From positions 1-64,000 of the forward strand of contig JAUIRK010000056.1 in NCBI GenBank assembly GCA_030549495.1: 64,000 nucleotides of DNA, given 5' to 3'. The position numbers and the translations under genes are program-made. Positions 53,562-64,000 of this stretch are shown piece after piece. The stretch's first letter is position 1; each line of letters begins with the position of its first letter. The notes beneath the pieces are model-generated. The model searched no databases. It worked only from the letters and a program-made list of their open reading frames with translations, and was not told where the DNA came from. The DNA comes from Nectonema munidae. Its lineage: Eukaryota > Nematomorpha > Nectonematoida > Nectonematidae.

Positions 53562-56500
53562 GTAACTTTTAGTTTTATTTTTGAGCGGCTAACACGCTTA
53601 ATTTATGATATACACCTTTGTCTCTATTTCTTAAAAATAATTCATTACTGTAATTTTCGGACTATATGGCTATTTATTAGACTTTGTCTTCTGAGTATAT
53701 TTTCGATATTTCTTTTTTTTAAGAATGAGTCTTAGAATGAATATTTAAAATTGATTTTTTTTCATTAACGTTCACTTCCTTGTTATAGTAATGCAAATTT
53801 GAGCTATATTTGATTAGAAGCAGTAATATAGACACATTTGAATAAGAGCTCATGTACTTTTGAGCGACGCCAATATTTTTTATATCATATAACTGTATAA
53901 GAACTCTAATTTAAAGCTTAAAATGTTTATCCCTATTAATTAATGTAGTCAAGCCCGTCGATAAGGGGGAGGGGCAAGGGAGCTAGGCCCTCTGGGATTT
54001 ATTTTGCCCATCTGAATCTCCTTTTAAATATATAAATGTATACACTTTCTTATATTCCCTGCCCCATTAAAATCAGTTTTGCCCTCCTCCCCTTGATCAG
54101 GTTTGTCCCCCTCCCGTACTTGAAGTGGATCATGGCTAATTTAAACAATCAAGTCTTATTTTAGAAATAAAATATATAGCATCTTTATCCTTAGATATTC
54201 GTTTTATTAATGTTTTAGTATTTTATTATTTCTTAGAATAGTTGGCAATGTTTTTACACTTTGCTTAAAATTTTTGTTAAAAACCAGTACAAATAATATC
54301 ATTTTCATGTAATTTTTAGCGTATAACATAGCGATTGGAATAGCTAATTTATATAAATTTTATGTTTGTACAATATTTATTATAAAATTTTAATCCTTCA
54401 ATTTCTATTTAAAATGGCCAAATTCAAATTCACGTCTATATACCTGTCAATTCATAGACCCATACCCTAAATAAATTTTCAAGCAATTTACTTTACTGAT
54501 TGAATATATGTGTAGCTAGAATATGAAGATTATGTAAGATGATTCCTTGTTTTTCTGTATTACTAATCAAGCTTCATAACATTTGGTGCTAAAAATTTTA
54601 AACTTTAATTTTAAGCAGCAATGCATTTCAGTACAGGGTAATCAATACACCTAACTAATTGATTTGCTATGAATCAGGCTTGTTGGCAATTAGTGAGATG
54701 AGAAGCTGAGAAATATCTTTTTGCTCCTAATCAATATTGCATCATATAGTTGGGTTGTCGAATAATCTTCTATCGGATAAATGAGGTCTGCCTGTTTTAC
54801 CAATGGGTCCTCTAATACAACCCTTTCAATATGGTCTTTAGAAGACACACACGTTTAACTTTCGAACACCAAATATAAAATCGATTCAGCCAAAAATTCA
54901 GCTCCCTAAAGATTTACAAAAGAGATTATTTTTAGTCATGGTATAAACAGGGGTAGGTAATCTTTTACTTTGCGGTTCCGTCACTCAAAAAATTTCTCTG
55001 ACAAATTATTGGCTGTTGTGATGTCAATCAAACTATATAATTTTTAAGTAGTTTTAACCCTATTAGTGCTGGAGGGCGTAAAACGCCCCCCCCCTTCGCT
55101 AAAAAATTAATTGTAGAAAATTGGCTGAATCATATCCCTTCAAATTTTGTGACTTTTCCTAAAATCGCTAGCTGCATCTTTTGAAACCATTTTCATGGTA
55201 GTTGAACTTCAGAATTTGGCACATCCCATATATCTTTGCAGCAAGTTAATATTAATTATTCTGCTATGTTAGGGGACTTTTTGACAACAGATATTTTTTA
55301 AAACTTTTCAAACCATACTTAATATTTTGCAAAAACATTCCTATGCTATTTATCAAACATGAATTTGCGCAATCGTTCAGTCAATAGTTTTGTATACCGA
55401 ACTACCAGCGCAAGTTTCACTGCTTTAAAAAAGTGGATGCTAACACAAAAGACACTTATGTTCCCCTTCCCCCTTGACTTTAATGCAGTAAAACGAAATT
55501 TTAAGTGTGAGTCGTCATTTTATTTTTTTAGCCATTAAGAAAAATGCACACTTACAAATTAGGCCTGAAAAGCAATAAAAGAAAAAATAAATTTTGAAAA
55601 TTATAAAAAAAAACAGCCCCTCCCCCTATTTTGAGGATGTGCACCCCTCTTTTAACCCATGTAGGAGCCAAGAAAGAACATCTTTTTTGGTTGACTACAT
55701 TTTCAAAAATCGACCAACTATGATTATTATTAAAATTAAATGATCTCGATGGTGTATCAGACAAAAAGTTAAAACTAAATGGTTGTGTAAATGGAAGAAG
55801 AGACCTATACATTAGTAAACTCTCTCATCTATCAATCAAACTATACATTAGTAAACTTTATCATAATAAAAGAGACCATCAAGTCTCCTTACATCATTTA
55901 TGTTGGATTTTTGACTTTAAAGTTCTATAAATGGCGTTGTGTGTCTATAGATGCTCACAATGTTCTGTTGTGAGGAATTTAGTTAGTCGGGTGCGGCGAA
56001 GAGACAAATTTCCCTTTGAATGAAATTAAATTTTTTAAGCTACAATTAATGAATATTTTAACGAATCATTATCAAATCTTCAACTGTTTCTGCATCCATG
56101 TTCATTCTTTTGTTGATAATAAAATTTGATCCTTAACTTCTAATTTTGATTAACTAGCTGGTATCTTTTCCCTTTCTTTTCTCCACACTCAAGCGGATTT
56201 TTTTTCTTGCGTCTGGTAACGTTTTATACGTATCGATTTCCTAAATTAATTTTGATTGGCGATGAGAATCCTTGTATTTTTAATTGCTTTTAAATAAATT
56301 TGGTTATTTTTAAGTAAAATGGAAACAAAATTTTCAAAAATGTGGTTCGACTATTTTTAGTGCTTTTTTAAAAAAATTCGTAAAAAATGGTTAAAAGATT
56401 TGTTTTGTCTTTGATAAACTGATTCATACAATCATAAAGATAGAAAAGTTTTTCAATGAACGCATTTATCGTTGGTGTTCAGCATAGTTCTTACAAAACT

Positions 56501-59500
56501 GTTTATAAATATGCTAGGTAAAAAAAATTACAATATCAAAACAAAATGATTAAAACAATGAAGAATAGTCATAGACAATGTAATAGCAATGTCTTTTAGA
56601 AAAACTTTAATTTCAACCATACGATTACAATGATCTGAAATGATTATGGATACTCTTATATACTAAAAATACAATAAGATAAAATAGAGTTTATAAAAAT
56701 GAATTTTTAGGTTCCCTGTTTTAACTGCTGGTTTCAACTGCACGAATTATTTCTTTCCCACGAGGAACGGGGAATTTCGGGATCCCCGCATGACTTTGAT
56801 GCACACACCAATGGAATATCTCATCATCACTTGACAGTGATATCAAATTTTATTGAAATAGCCAATAAAAAAGTATTTAAGTGCGATGGCTGGGTTATTG
56901 ACGATTTAACTGAGGCCTATTTTTTATATCGTGTATTCTAATTTAAGAACGAAGATAAGAAGAGAAGATTTGAATACCTGATTCAACAAACGGAATTTTT
57001 TGCTCATTTCATGAGCATTGGTGGATGCAGTAAGGTAGGCGTTGCGTCCAATGCAAAATGCAAGCCTGGGCGCAGACCAACAGTGAAGAAAGAGCCAGAA
57101 TTCCTAGTTTCTAATGAGGTTCATAGGTATATCCATTTACTATTCTCACAAAAACAGTAAATCTTATATCATATGATGTTTAAATGTCCAATCGAATTAT
57201 GTTTGGATTTATACTGAGTTTCTTTCTCTGAAGCATACTTGTAGGAATAAAACGATTTTATAATTATTTATTAGGAAATTCATTTTTTTTAATCTGGGTT
57301 GGCAATTCTACCCAGCCGAATAAAACAGCAAAAATAAAATAAAGAAGAATAAAACATTTAAGGTATAAATTTATATACCTTCTCTGAAATAAGCATTTTA
57401 TCAATTTTTGCGTTTCCATTTCTTAATTCATAACAAAAATATTTGTATTTTGTGTTTATTGATAACACCTTTAGTACCGCGTAGTTTTTTTAATTGCCTC
57501 TTTAAACTTTTATCTTTTCCGTGCTTATTTGCAGATCTCGAGAGCTCATTTTCAATATTTTTGCATATTCGGCGAACCTTAGAAATCGACTTTCAGCAGA
57601 AAACGAGAAAGAAATTTTGTTTTTGTTGAAGCCGAATAAATGTGATTAAAATCAACAATAAATAGAAGATGGGCTTGTTTTTCAAACTACTGCAGAGATT
57701 ATCATTTGAAGGATCCTTGAAACAGATAAAAATTGAAATACAGTGGTACCTCGGTTTTTGAACGTCTCGGTACTCGTACAATTCGGTTTTTGGCCAAAAA
57801 AATCTGCCTGAAATTATTTCAGTTCTTGACCAGATTTTGGTACTCGACTAAATTCCAAACACGTGACGAACGCATATTTATTAAAGAATAATTTAATAAA
57901 GAAAAATAGTATTTATTTTGTTTATATCCATGGAATATACATAGCATTATTTGTATACATTCAATATTTATGGATTAATTTTTACAAAAAATTTCTGAGA
58001 TGCAGCCCTAATCATGTATCCGAGTATAAGTGACTGAACAAAGGAAAGCAAAAAGCCACGAAAACGACATTAGAACAAAAGAAAGGAATCTTAGCAAAAT
58101 ATGAGAATGGAGTTTGTGTTTCCGATCTTGCGTCGACGTATGGCATACCGAAATCGACTATGTCAACGTTTTTGAAAAATAGGGAGATTCTTAAAGCTAC
58201 TGACGTTGCAAAAGGATCTAAAGTGGTAAGTAAGCAAAGACCACAGATAATTGAAGAAGTTGAGAAGTTATTGCTTGTGTTTATTAATTAGAAGCAGTTG
58301 AAAGGCAATAGTGTGAGTGAAGCATTTATCTGTGAAAAAGAGCTAGATATTTATGGCGATCTAGTTAATAAAATCCCTGTTGCAAGTTCTAAAGACTGCC
58401 TTTAAATCAAACAGAGGATTATTTGAAAGGTTTAACAGAAGAAGTAAAATTCACAGTGTATTCAGGCATGGAAAGGCAGCAAGTTCAAACAAGGAAGAAG
58501 CAGAAAACTTTAAAAAAGAATTCAGTCAATTCAAAAAAACAGAAGATTTTGTCCAACAACATGTCTTTAATGGAGACGAAACAGGTTATTCTGGAAAAAG
58601 TTGCCAAATAGCACTTTTATAACGGAGGAGGAAAAACGTTGCCAGGTCATAAACCTATTAAAGACGGGTTGATTATTTTGACGCTAGTGGTAACGGTGAA
58701 GCCGCATTTGGTTTATCACTCAGATAACCCTCGAGTGTTTAAGCGGAATAATGTAATGTGCAGGGCAAATTCAAAGGCTGGGTTACTCGGCCATTTTTCA
58801 CTGAGTGGATGCATAAAGTTTTTGTGCCAAGCGTGAAGAAATATCTTCAGGAAAAAGGGCAGCTATTAAAATGCCTCATGTTGCTTGACAATGCTTCCTT
58901 TTACCCTTCAGATATGGAGGTGGACTTGGTAGCGTTTGATTTTATTCAAGTTAAATTTTTCCCAACTAAAACGACTCCGATATTATAGTCACTCGACCAA
59001 CAGGTAATTTCAAATTTTAGAAATTGTACACTAAACGCCTGTTTCGTAAGTGTTTTGAAAATACAAATAACACTGATTTAACTTTGAAAGAGTTTTGAAA
59101 AAACCATTTCCATATCTTGAATGCTGTTTTTCTCATTGACAGTGCATTTAACCAAGTGAGCTACAGAACAATAAATTCTGCTTGGAAGAAACTATGGCTA
59201 GAATGTATAACAGAACGAGGCTTTGATGGATTTGAGGCAAACTCTGGTTTGACCAGGGCTGGGCCTAGCCAAAAAATTGTTAATAAATCTATCATCAATG
59301 ATATTGTGACTATAGGGCAAAGTATGAGATTGGAGGTAGACTCTGATGCTATTGAAGAACTTGTGAAATAACATAGTATTGAGTTAACTACAGGAGAACT
59401 CAAACACCTTCAAAATGAAGAGAAAAAATGACTAATGAAATTGAAGAAAAAGAAGATGTTTCAAGTACTCTAATTAAAGCAATGCTTTCTAAGTGGATTT

Positions 59501-62500
59501 TCAGAAAAATATCACCCAGACACAGTGATTACAAATAGAACAGCGAACATCTTCAATGATGATGTGATGGCTCATTTCACAAGCGCCGATAAAAACAGCA
59601 AACACTGCACAAATTTTTAGTGAAAAGAAAAGATACCTCAAAGCAAATTTCACCTTAACCAAACAGACAGAGAATAGTGATAGAAGAGGAAGAACGTGAT
59701 TTTCAAGAAGTAACTATGCAAGAAGTAATTATTCTTTTAAGGAGTAATTTGCTCAATTATCAATTATGTGAAACTGTGTGAATAAACATTTTGCTTGATT
59801 TCATTTTAGTAATACTTACAGTTCATTTGGCGCTTGAGAATGGATTATTTGTTTTTACATTATTTCTTATCGAAAAAAACGATTTGGTATTCGACCAAAT
59901 CGGTTTTCGAACATTTTGTAGGAACGAATTATGGTCAAAAACCGAGGTACCACTCTATTTTAAAAATCAAAAGTAACAATAGGTTTTCGTTGTTAAATTT
60001 TAAAAAGTTTTATCAGTGTTAGATTTCAAACTTATTCTCTCCTTGACTACCCATTTATTATAACCAGATTTACCGTATTCTATTGTCCTATTTCACCTTT
60101 CTGTTAATTAGGCATCGCATGACAGAGCAAGAAGAAGATGAAGATTTGCTAAACGAAACTAAAAAGGCAACTAATATGATGGCATTCGATAGATTTGATT
60201 GTTCGCCTTCCTTCGTCAAAAATGGTAAAATGCGTGATTACCAAATCCGAGGTCTCAACTGGATGATCTCCCTTTATGAAAATGGCATTAATGGCATACT
60301 AGCTGATGAAATGGGCTTGGGAAAGACTCTACAGTCCATTTCCCTTCTTGGCTATATGAAGCATTATCGCAATAAGCCTGGACCTCATTTAATTATAGCT
60401 CCCAAGTCAACTCTTGAAAATTGGAGACTGGAAATTGAAAGATGGGTTCCTTCCCTTAAAGCTCTTGTCTTGATTGGTGACAAAGAAGCCAGGGTATTTT
60501 CAAATTTAAATTTTGCCTAACTTGTATCTACAATATAAACTATGCTTTAAGTATGGATGTATTCATGTTAAACTTTTTGCCGATTTAAATACGAAGCGTC
60601 AAATCTTGCGAATATATCAAAATAATTATACATGGCTAATTTAAACAACTGGTTATTTGATAGGAATAAACTATAATTTTTTTATTGTTTCAAAACTGAA
60701 AATATAAGACTAATAACATATTCAGTTGAAATTAATGATGAGGCGATCAATCGGAATCGCAAAACTTAATAATCGTGTATCAGCATTATTTTATTGCGAT
60801 TCCTTGAAATGGATAATGCCTCTGAAAGGTTCGCTGAACATCGCTGATAAGCTTTTAAAATCTAAAACAAGCTCAACGTTACATGGTTTGCAAACTTCAC
60901 AAAGTTTTGAAACAAAATACCTGATTTTACAGTTTTAGGTGCTATGTATAAAAAAAATTCAGAGTGTTTTTGTTTATGTATAAAAAATAATTCAGGGGCT
61001 ATATTTAGCAAAGAGTTTAAAATATATTATGGAGGCGTAAAAATATTGTAAAGCACATTCCAAATAATGCATAGATGCACGCATTAAATCTAAAGCCTTG
61101 GCCAGATGCATGAATTATAGAATATCCCTTATTTTAAATATAATTTGAAAACTTCTATATCACTCTTTCCCTACTCACCGAACAAAGAAATGTGCCCTTA
61201 GACGAGGGGTGTCAAACGGCTCTCGGACCGCATTTCGCACGCCAAGTGTTACAGTGCGGCCCGCTGAGTATTTTTAAGAAAGTTAATGAGTTGAACCTTG
61301 AGTTATTTATCTGTGTATGTGACTCATATATACGCTCATACCTCGTTTATCCGAAACCGTTTGTTTCACACGTATTCCTGTCGGATTAACGAAATTTATA
61401 AAGAATTAATACATCAAACTAAAATCTCATTGTATATATAGTGTTTATGTATGTGAAGAAAATGTTTCACAATTGATTACTTCAACTTCTATCCTACATC
61501 AAAGAGATGGGGAAAGTCCCTAGTCCCTCGTCAATGCATTATCTTTTGTTAGGTTTAAACCGGACTTAGTTAGGTTCCGAAATAAAGGGGTAGAAAACCA
61601 TTGAAAAATTGGTTACCGTCAGTAGGTTGTCGGGTAATCGAGTGTCAGTTAAACGAGGTCTCATAAAAACATTCGTGTAAAAATTAATTTTTTGATACAA
61701 TTAAATTTGTAATAATTTCTCGATGTTTCTAAGCGTTAGAGTGAGAGGTTATGCGGGTATGTATTGTATATATAATATACATGAATATATGATTGATATA
61801 TTTAAACATCCGACTAGTTTTAATGTATTTATGTTAATTATTTATTACTATATTTTATTTTAGAAAACGTTAATTAGAGAACATGTTCTTTTGGATAACT
61901 GGGATATTTTGATTGCATCCTATGAAATGGTGATAATTGAAATATCAATTATAAAAAGGTACAACTGGAAGTATGTTATCATTGATGAAGCTCATAGAAT
62001 CAAAAACGAAAAGTCCAAGCTTTCTGAGTTTGTTCGCAAGTTTAATTCCGCGCATCGTCTACTTCTAACCGGTACCCCTCTTCAAAATAATCTCCATGAA
62101 CTCTGGGCCCTGCTTAACTTCTTGCTGCCAGACGTCTTTAACTCCTCCGATGATTTTGATGATTGGTTCAGTACTACTTCTTGCTTTGAAAACGATCAAC
62201 TTGTTCAACGTCTTCACACCATTCTGCGCCCTTTTTTGCTTAGACGCATCAAGTCTGAAGTTGAGAAGAAGTTGTTGCCGAAGAAAGAGCTGAAGATCTT
62301 CGTTGGCTTATCCAAAATGCAAAGAGATTGGTACACCAAGATTCTGATGAAAGATATCGACATTGTGAATGGTGCTGGTAAAGTTGATAAAATGCGCCTG
62401 CTGAATATTCTAATGCAGTTGAGAAAATGCTCAAATCATCCTTACTTGTTTGATGGTGCTGAGCCCGGCCCGCCTTACACCACTGATCAGCATTTGGTTG

Positions 62501-64000
62501 ATAATTCGGGTAAAATGGTTATACTCGATAAACTTCTGACTAAGGTTAAAAAAGAAGGAAGCCGGGTTCTTATTTTTTCTCAAATGACGCGCATGCTCGA
62601 CATTTTTGAAGATTATTGCATGTGGAAAGGAATCAATTATTGCAGATTAGATGGAAATACATCACACGAAGACAGATCTAGTCAAATTGCAGAATTTAAT
62701 ATGGAAAATAGCACCAAGTTTTTATTTATGCTTAGTACAAGAGCAGGAGGTTTGGGAATTAATTTAGCAACTGCTGATGTTGTTATCGTATATGATTCTG
62801 ATTGGAACCCTCAAGTTGATTTGCAAGCTATTGATAGAGCTCATAGAATTGGTCAAACTAAGCAAGTTAGAGTTTTTAGGCTAGTCATGCAAAACACGGT
62901 GGAGGAGAGAATAATTGAGAGAGCAGAAATGAAACTTAACTTGGACAGACTTATAATTCAACAAGGTCGTTTAACCGACTCTAAGTTAACACTGGGCAAG
63001 GATGAAGTGCTAGGAATGATCAGACATGGCGCTTCCCATATTTTTGCCTCTAAAACTGATTCTGAGTTAAATCCTAGTGAAATAGATATTGATGAAATTT
63101 TGTCCGCTTCAGAGAAGAAGACCTTAGAGATTGATGAAAAAATAAAAAATTTACCTGAAAAGAATTTGAGAACATTAAGTTTTGACACCGCTGACGTTAA
63201 TCACGGTAGTGTTTATGAGTTCGAAGGCGAAGATTATAGAAATAAACGTAAAATGGCCATTAGGAATTGGATAGAGCCTCCGAAAAGAGAACGTAAAGTA
63301 AATTATGCCATTGATGCGTATTACAGGGATGCTCTTCGAGCCGAGTCAGCAACTGTTAAGGCAATTAAAGCTCCAAGACCCCCTAAACAACCAAATGTTC
63401 AAGACTTTCAATTTTTCCCACCAAGAATTTTCGAATTGCTGGATAAGGAAATTTATTTTTATCGCAGAAACATAAATTACAAAGTTCCAAAAGAGTACGG
63501 GCCTAATGCAGAAGAAGAGCAAGCTCGAATTGACATAGCTGAACCACTTAGTGAAGAAGAAATTCATGAAAAAGAAGATTTAAGCTATCAAGGCTTTTAT
63601 TTGTGGTCCAAGCGAGATTTTACTCAATTCATCAAAGCAATCGAAAAATGGGGAAGAGAAGATATTGAAAATATTTCGAAAGAAGTAGAAAGTAATGCTT
63701 TTCAATAATATTTTTTCATTTACAATACCAAGATTTATATTTTAGGCAAAACTCCGGAAGAAGTTATGAATTATTCAACAGTGTTTTGGAAGCGATGTAC
63801 AGAATTACAAGATTATGAAAAAATTATGATACAAATAGAAAAAGGCGAAGCTCGAATTCAGCGTAAAAAGTTCATTAAAAAGGCGCTTGATGAAAAAATG
63901 GCGCGATACAAATCACCATTTCATCAATTAAGACTTTCCTATGGAACAAATAAAGGAAAGAATTACACAGAAGAAGAAGACAGATTTTTGATTTGTATGA
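53373..64000 (+). CDS. ISWI chromatin-remodelling ATPase (SMARCA1/5 type), partial
   Basis: Exons 53373-53561, 56948-57126, 60112-60493, 61864-63691 and 63746 to the window end, with phases 0, 2, 0 and 1 that all join correctly. This gives 944 residues plus an unfinished C-terminus; Drosophila ISWI has 1027. ISWI slides and spaces nucleosomes using ATP, as the motor of NURF, ACF and CHRAC-type complexes. Visible parts are the AutoN-type [12 protein letters not shown] (123-134), Walker A GLGKT (191-195), DEAH (291-294), [25 protein letters not shown] (541-555) and DRAHRIGQ (574-581). HAND starts near 730, SANT near 825-885, and the start of SLIDE follows. Only the end of SLIDE and the tail are missing. 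Intron 2 contains a 2.2 kb Tigger element and intron 3 hAT-like and pogo-like debris; the last intron is only 54 bp. It looks like a functional host gene. Confidence 0.93.
54020..54125. repeat. Dispersed repeat, second copy (ISWI intron 1)
   Basis: ATATATAAATGTATACACTT then ATTAAAATCAGTTTTGCCCT and C-rich stretches; shared with about 22390-22470. A G-rich start (AGCCCGTCGATAAGGGGGAG, about 53953) may be one end of the element. Confidence 0.5.
54948..55500. repeat. Transposon end-like sequences in ISWI intron 1
   Basis: CAGGGGTAGGTAATCTTTTA at 54948 resembles a hAT terminus. TTAACCCTATTAGTGCTGGA at about 55058 resembles the reverse of the GGCCGTCACTAA.AGGGTTAA terminus found at 17407 and 45463. 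A C9 run follows. Neither has an identified partner end, so I list them only as fragments. Confidence 0.35.
56948..57126 (+). CDS. ISWI exon 2
   Basis: 179 bp after acceptor TTCTAATTTAAG. It codes [20 protein letters not shown] then [22 protein letters not shown] and SNEVH, ending with two bases of Arg at ATAG/GTATATC, phase 2. The ...RRF.YL..QTE.FAHF block is the ISWI signature before the ATPase, and GRRPTVKKE matches GRPRIKKDE. The split Arg joins [11 protein letters not shown] in exon 3 to form the conserved RHR-x-TEQEEDE. Confidence 0.88.
57741..59955 (+). mobile_element. Tigger (pogo) DNA transposon in ISWI intron 2
   Basis: Inverted repeats CAGTGGTACCTCGGTTTTTG at 57741 and, inward from 59955, GAGTGGTACCTCGGTTTTTG (one mismatch at the tip), with flanking TA duplications at 57739-57740 and 59956-59957. 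Length 2215 bp. Same orientation as ISWI. The single internal gene is a CENP-B-type transposase in broken frames. The near-perfect ends suggest modest age despite the broken gene. Confidence 0.92.
58040..59700 (+). pseudogene. Tigger transposase (TIGD1-like), broken
   Basis: N-terminal helix-turn-helix [20 protein letters not shown] and [16 protein letters not shown] (about 58052-58190) are the CENPB-type DNA-binding domain. A stop interrupts the frame at 58289. Then come [17 protein letters not shown] and [11 protein letters not shown] (first catalytic Asp, 58567-58600). After a frame change: [33 protein letters not shown], and in another frame [20 protein letters not shown] with LLDNASF (second Asp). 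[10 protein letters not shown] (from about 58990) carries the third Asp. [17 protein letters not shown] is the family's conserved tail. At least four frame breaks or stops are present, so this copy makes no transposase. Confidence 0.9.
60112..60493 (+). CDS. ISWI exon 3 (Walker A)
   Basis: 382 bp after CTGTTAATTAG. It codes residues 124-250, from [11 protein letters not shown] through [36 protein letters not shown] and [10 protein letters not shown] to GDKEAR at an AGG/GTATTT donor (phase 0). This is the first half of RecA-like lobe 1 with the ATP-binding P-loop. The frame continues 27 bases past the donor as read-through. Confidence 0.92.
61204..61268. repeat. hAT-end-like fragment in ISWI intron 3
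   Basis: GAGGGGTGTCAAACGGCTCT, then GGACCGCATTTCGC and CAGTGCGGCCCGCTGAG: the common hAT-terminal composition (CAGGGGTGTCAAAC..., then G/C-rich CGGCCCG). Only one end is recognisable. Confidence 0.45.
61338..61664. mobile_element. pogo-like MITE in ISWI intron 3 (tentative)
   Basis: CATACCTCGTTTATCCGAAA on the left and TCAGTTAAACGAGGTCTCAT on the right; inward, the right end is ATGAGACCTCGTTTAACTGA. The shared ACCTCGTTTA core and the resemblance to pogo-type CAGT...CCTCG ends suggest a non-autonomous element of about 330 bp. TA duplications are not clear. Confidence 0.45.
61864..63691 (+). CDS. ISWI exon 4 (rest of ATPase, HAND, most of SANT)
   Basis: 1828 bp after TATTTTATTTTAG, opening [10 protein letters not shown] and closing ...[10 protein letters not shown] plus one base at GAAA/GTAATG (phase 1). 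It contains motif [21 protein letters not shown], the whole second RecA lobe, [10 protein letters not shown], the HAND-region [18 protein letters not shown] and the SANT start [18 protein letters not shown]. The true start is 27 bases upstream of the in-frame TTG at 61891; those nine codons (KTLIREHVL) belong to the protein. The stop at 63706 lies in the intron. Confidence 0.93.
63746..64000 (+). CDS. ISWI exon 5 (end of SANT, start of SLIDE), cut by window end
   Basis: Follows a 54 bp intron with acceptor TTTATATTTTAG. It codes (S)[56 protein letters not shown] and [13 protein letters not shown], almost word for word with human SMARCA5 (for example [20 protein letters not shown]). Not reported as a frame because of the window edge. 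Confidence 0.92.

Noticed and set aside
61891-61893. TTG as start of the long ISWI frame
   Set aside because: The frame extends upstream to a clear acceptor at 61863 with conserved codons, so this is an internal exon, not a start.
1-64000. A new multi-gene biological system
   Set aside because: The three recognised host genes are of unrelated families, on different strands and far apart; the remaining structure is explained by transposons and simple repeats.

Overview
This window is AT-rich nuclear DNA of an invertebrate-type animal. The three recognisable host genes are animal genes split by spliceosomal introns (or bounded by splice sites), and the rest is intergenic or intronic DNA filled with old eukaryotic transposons. 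I cannot name the phylum. No rRNA, tRNA, CRISPR array or bacterial-style operon was found.

Host genes. (1) A RASL10-like small GTPase, three exons between 29650 and 35137 on +. The last exon (34920-35137) carries NKxD and SAK and closes the protein at 196 residues without a CAAX box. (2) An IGBP1/alpha4/TAP42 homologue on - at 38779-39750, the regulatory partner of PP2A-type phosphatase catalytic subunits. (3) An ISWI (SMARCA1/5-type) chromatin-remodelling ATPase on +, starting at 53373 and running off the window end. It has five exons visible: 53373-53561, 56948-57126, 60112-60493, 61864-63691 and 63746 onward. All intron phases agree. A two-exon mini-gene (21711-21983) and a coding-like stretch (17425-17878) are possible but unrecognised.

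Mobile DNA, left to right. A nearly full-length LINE of the RNase H-bearing I group (about 10-5177). A ZBED5-like hAT on - (5321-10456), split by a 3.4 kb element with TTA duplications (6860-10237). That insert holds an old Ty3/Gypsy fossil, which itself holds a tRNA-derived SINE. A second, GTF2I-repeat/DUF4371-type hAT (10912-12405) is split by a 958 bp insert with a 15 bp duplication. A TTF-type hAT lies at about 13780-16186. A piggyBac remnant (43222-44519) abuts a 148 bp tandem array (44549-45463). A second, inverted LINE fragment lies at 46290-47590, and debris of another LINE at about 47800-48120. A Tigger/pogo element (57741-59955) sits inside ISWI intron 2.

Small non-autonomous elements are common: TTAA-flanked families that fit piggyBac mobilisation (24.8, 30.8, 31.5, 33.4, 36.5 and 37.1 kb), hAT-type MITEs with 8 bp duplications (28.2, 38.3 and 41.4 kb) and a TA-flanked pogo-type mini-element (22.5 kb). 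The long stretches 17.9-21.7, 22.75-24.8, 35.2-36.5, 39.8-41.3 and 49.2-53.3 kb show no gene that I can support.

The host genes look independent of one another. I see no evidence of a new multi-gene system. The most informative observations are the nested insertions with readable target duplications, the TTAA-flanked families, the unusual GTPase and alpha4 residues, and the exon structure of the ISWI gene.
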